This document shows, piece after piece, positions 4,943-5,340 of a DNA stretch of 5,340 nt. The notes under the pieces are model-generated. The model did not search any database, was not told where the DNA came from, and saw only the letters and a program-made list of their open reading frames with translations. Each line of letters opens with the position of its first letter. Positions within the stretch are counted from its first letter, which is position 1. The stretch lies in NCBI GenBank assembly GCA_028865845.1, contig JAGWJK010000387.1, positions 1 through 5,340 of the forward strand. The letters are read 5' to 3'. The translations under genes were made by a program, and so were the position numbers. Origin of the DNA: Rhizobiaceae bacterium. Lineage in GTDB: Bacteria; Pseudomonadota; Alphaproteobacteria; Rhizobiales; Rhizobiaceae.

Positions 4943-5340
4943 TCAGCCCGTGACTTTCAAGACAAGCGGCGCGTGACCCGTCGCTTCCATAAAGCGCAAG
5001 AGATCGGCGCTGGCAATGGATGTCGTCGCATCATTGGACAAAGGATGGCAGTTGACGACGTCATGGGCCATCAAATCGGCATCGAGGACGAAGGTGACGT
5101 TCTTTTCGGTGTCGTTGATTGCGCCGAAAGCGGTGACCGAACCGGGAATGACGCCCAGATACTCCATCAGCTTTTCCGGCTTGCCGAAGGACACTTTGCT
5201 CGCCGCGCCGATCAGCGTGTGAACCGTCTTCAGATCGACGGACGCATTTTCCTCGACGGTCAGGAGGAAGAAATTATCCTTCTTGTCCTTCACGAACAGG
5301 TTCTTGGTGTGCCCACCCGGAATCTCGTCGCGCAACGACA
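4943..5340 (-). CDS. prdX: YbaK/ProXp-ala type Ala-tRNA(Pro) deacylase (5' end cut by right edge)
   Basis: The visible 132 residues are the C-terminal three quarters or so of a free-standing editing domain related to the prolyl-tRNA synthetase insertion domain. Conserved blocks are LRDEIPGGHTKNLFVKDKK (with the Lys of GGHTKNLF, the expected catalytic Lys), LMEYLGVIPGSVTAFGAIND, VTFVLDADLMAHDVVNCHPL and ATTSIASADLLRFMEATGHAP. The family hydrolyses alanine wrongly attached to tRNA(Pro), protecting translation accuracy. The stop is TGA at 4945..4943. The frame stays open to the window edge, and the TTG codon at 5335 falls within the conserved SLRDEIPGG block, so it is not the true start. It lies upstream of the chaperedoxin gene on the same strand, but the intervening inverted repeat makes cotranscription uncertain. 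Other members of the superfamily act on Cys-tRNA(Pro) (YbaK), but the PGGHTKNLF block favours the ProXp-ala/PrdX type. Confidence 0.88.
   Translation of the reverse strand, partial: SLRDEIPGGHTKNLFVKDKKDNFFLLTVEENASVDLKTVHTLIGAASKVSFGKPEKLMEYLGVIPGSVTAFGAINDTEKNVTFVLDADLMAHDVVNCHPLSNDATTSIASADLLRFMEATGHAPLVLKVTG

Overview
The window looks like a piece of an alphaproteobacterial, rhizobial chromosome (Rhizobium/Agrobacterium type). The evidence is GC-rich coding sequence, protein sequences typical of that group, a tesB gene beside glnK, and intergenic repeats resembling RIME and other dispersed elements of Rhizobiales. All genes look like ordinary chromosomal housekeeping genes. I see no integrase, transposase, CRISPR array, rRNA or tRNA, and I did not find a convincing undescribed system.

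Region 1-1173 (minus strand): tesB (acyl-CoA thioesterase II) is followed by the first 20 codons of glnK, a PII nitrogen signalling protein that runs off the left edge (amtB is expected beyond it). The 226-bp gap holds what looks like a complete nitrogen-controlled enhancer promoter: a GCAC-N7-GTGC NtrC site, a weaker second site, an IHF-like site and a near-consensus sigma-54 -24/-12 element, all reading toward glnK. A hairpin followed by a T-rich stretch lies among these elements and could terminate tesB.

Region 1174-2486: an 83-bp divergent intergenic region carries the palindrome CTATATAG, which can serve as a -10 box both ways. The plus-strand gene is a UbiH/UbiF/COQ6-family FAD monooxygenase, probably for ubiquinone ring hydroxylation.

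Region 2487-2687: a convergent intergenic region with two inverted, RIME-like hairpin units that may also serve as a bidirectional terminator.

Region 2688-3545 (minus strand): a two-gene operon, a Lon N-terminal (substrate-binding) domain protein followed 9 bp later by a Trm112/UPF0434-like small protein that lacks the usual cysteine pairs. The next 248 bp hold only small hairpins.

Region 3794-5340 (minus strand): a thioredoxin-TPR chaperedoxin (CnoX/YbbN type with WCGPC) lies downstream of a YbaK/ProXp-ala type Ala-tRNA(Pro) deacylase cut by the right edge. The 157-bp gap between them holds a striking 17-bp-stem inverted repeat and a degenerate copy of a dispersed rhizobial palindrome. The functional themes are nitrogen signalling, lipid/CoA metabolism, quinone synthesis and protein quality control. 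Apart from the two-gene Lon/Trm112 operon, the neighbours do not form an obvious single pathway.
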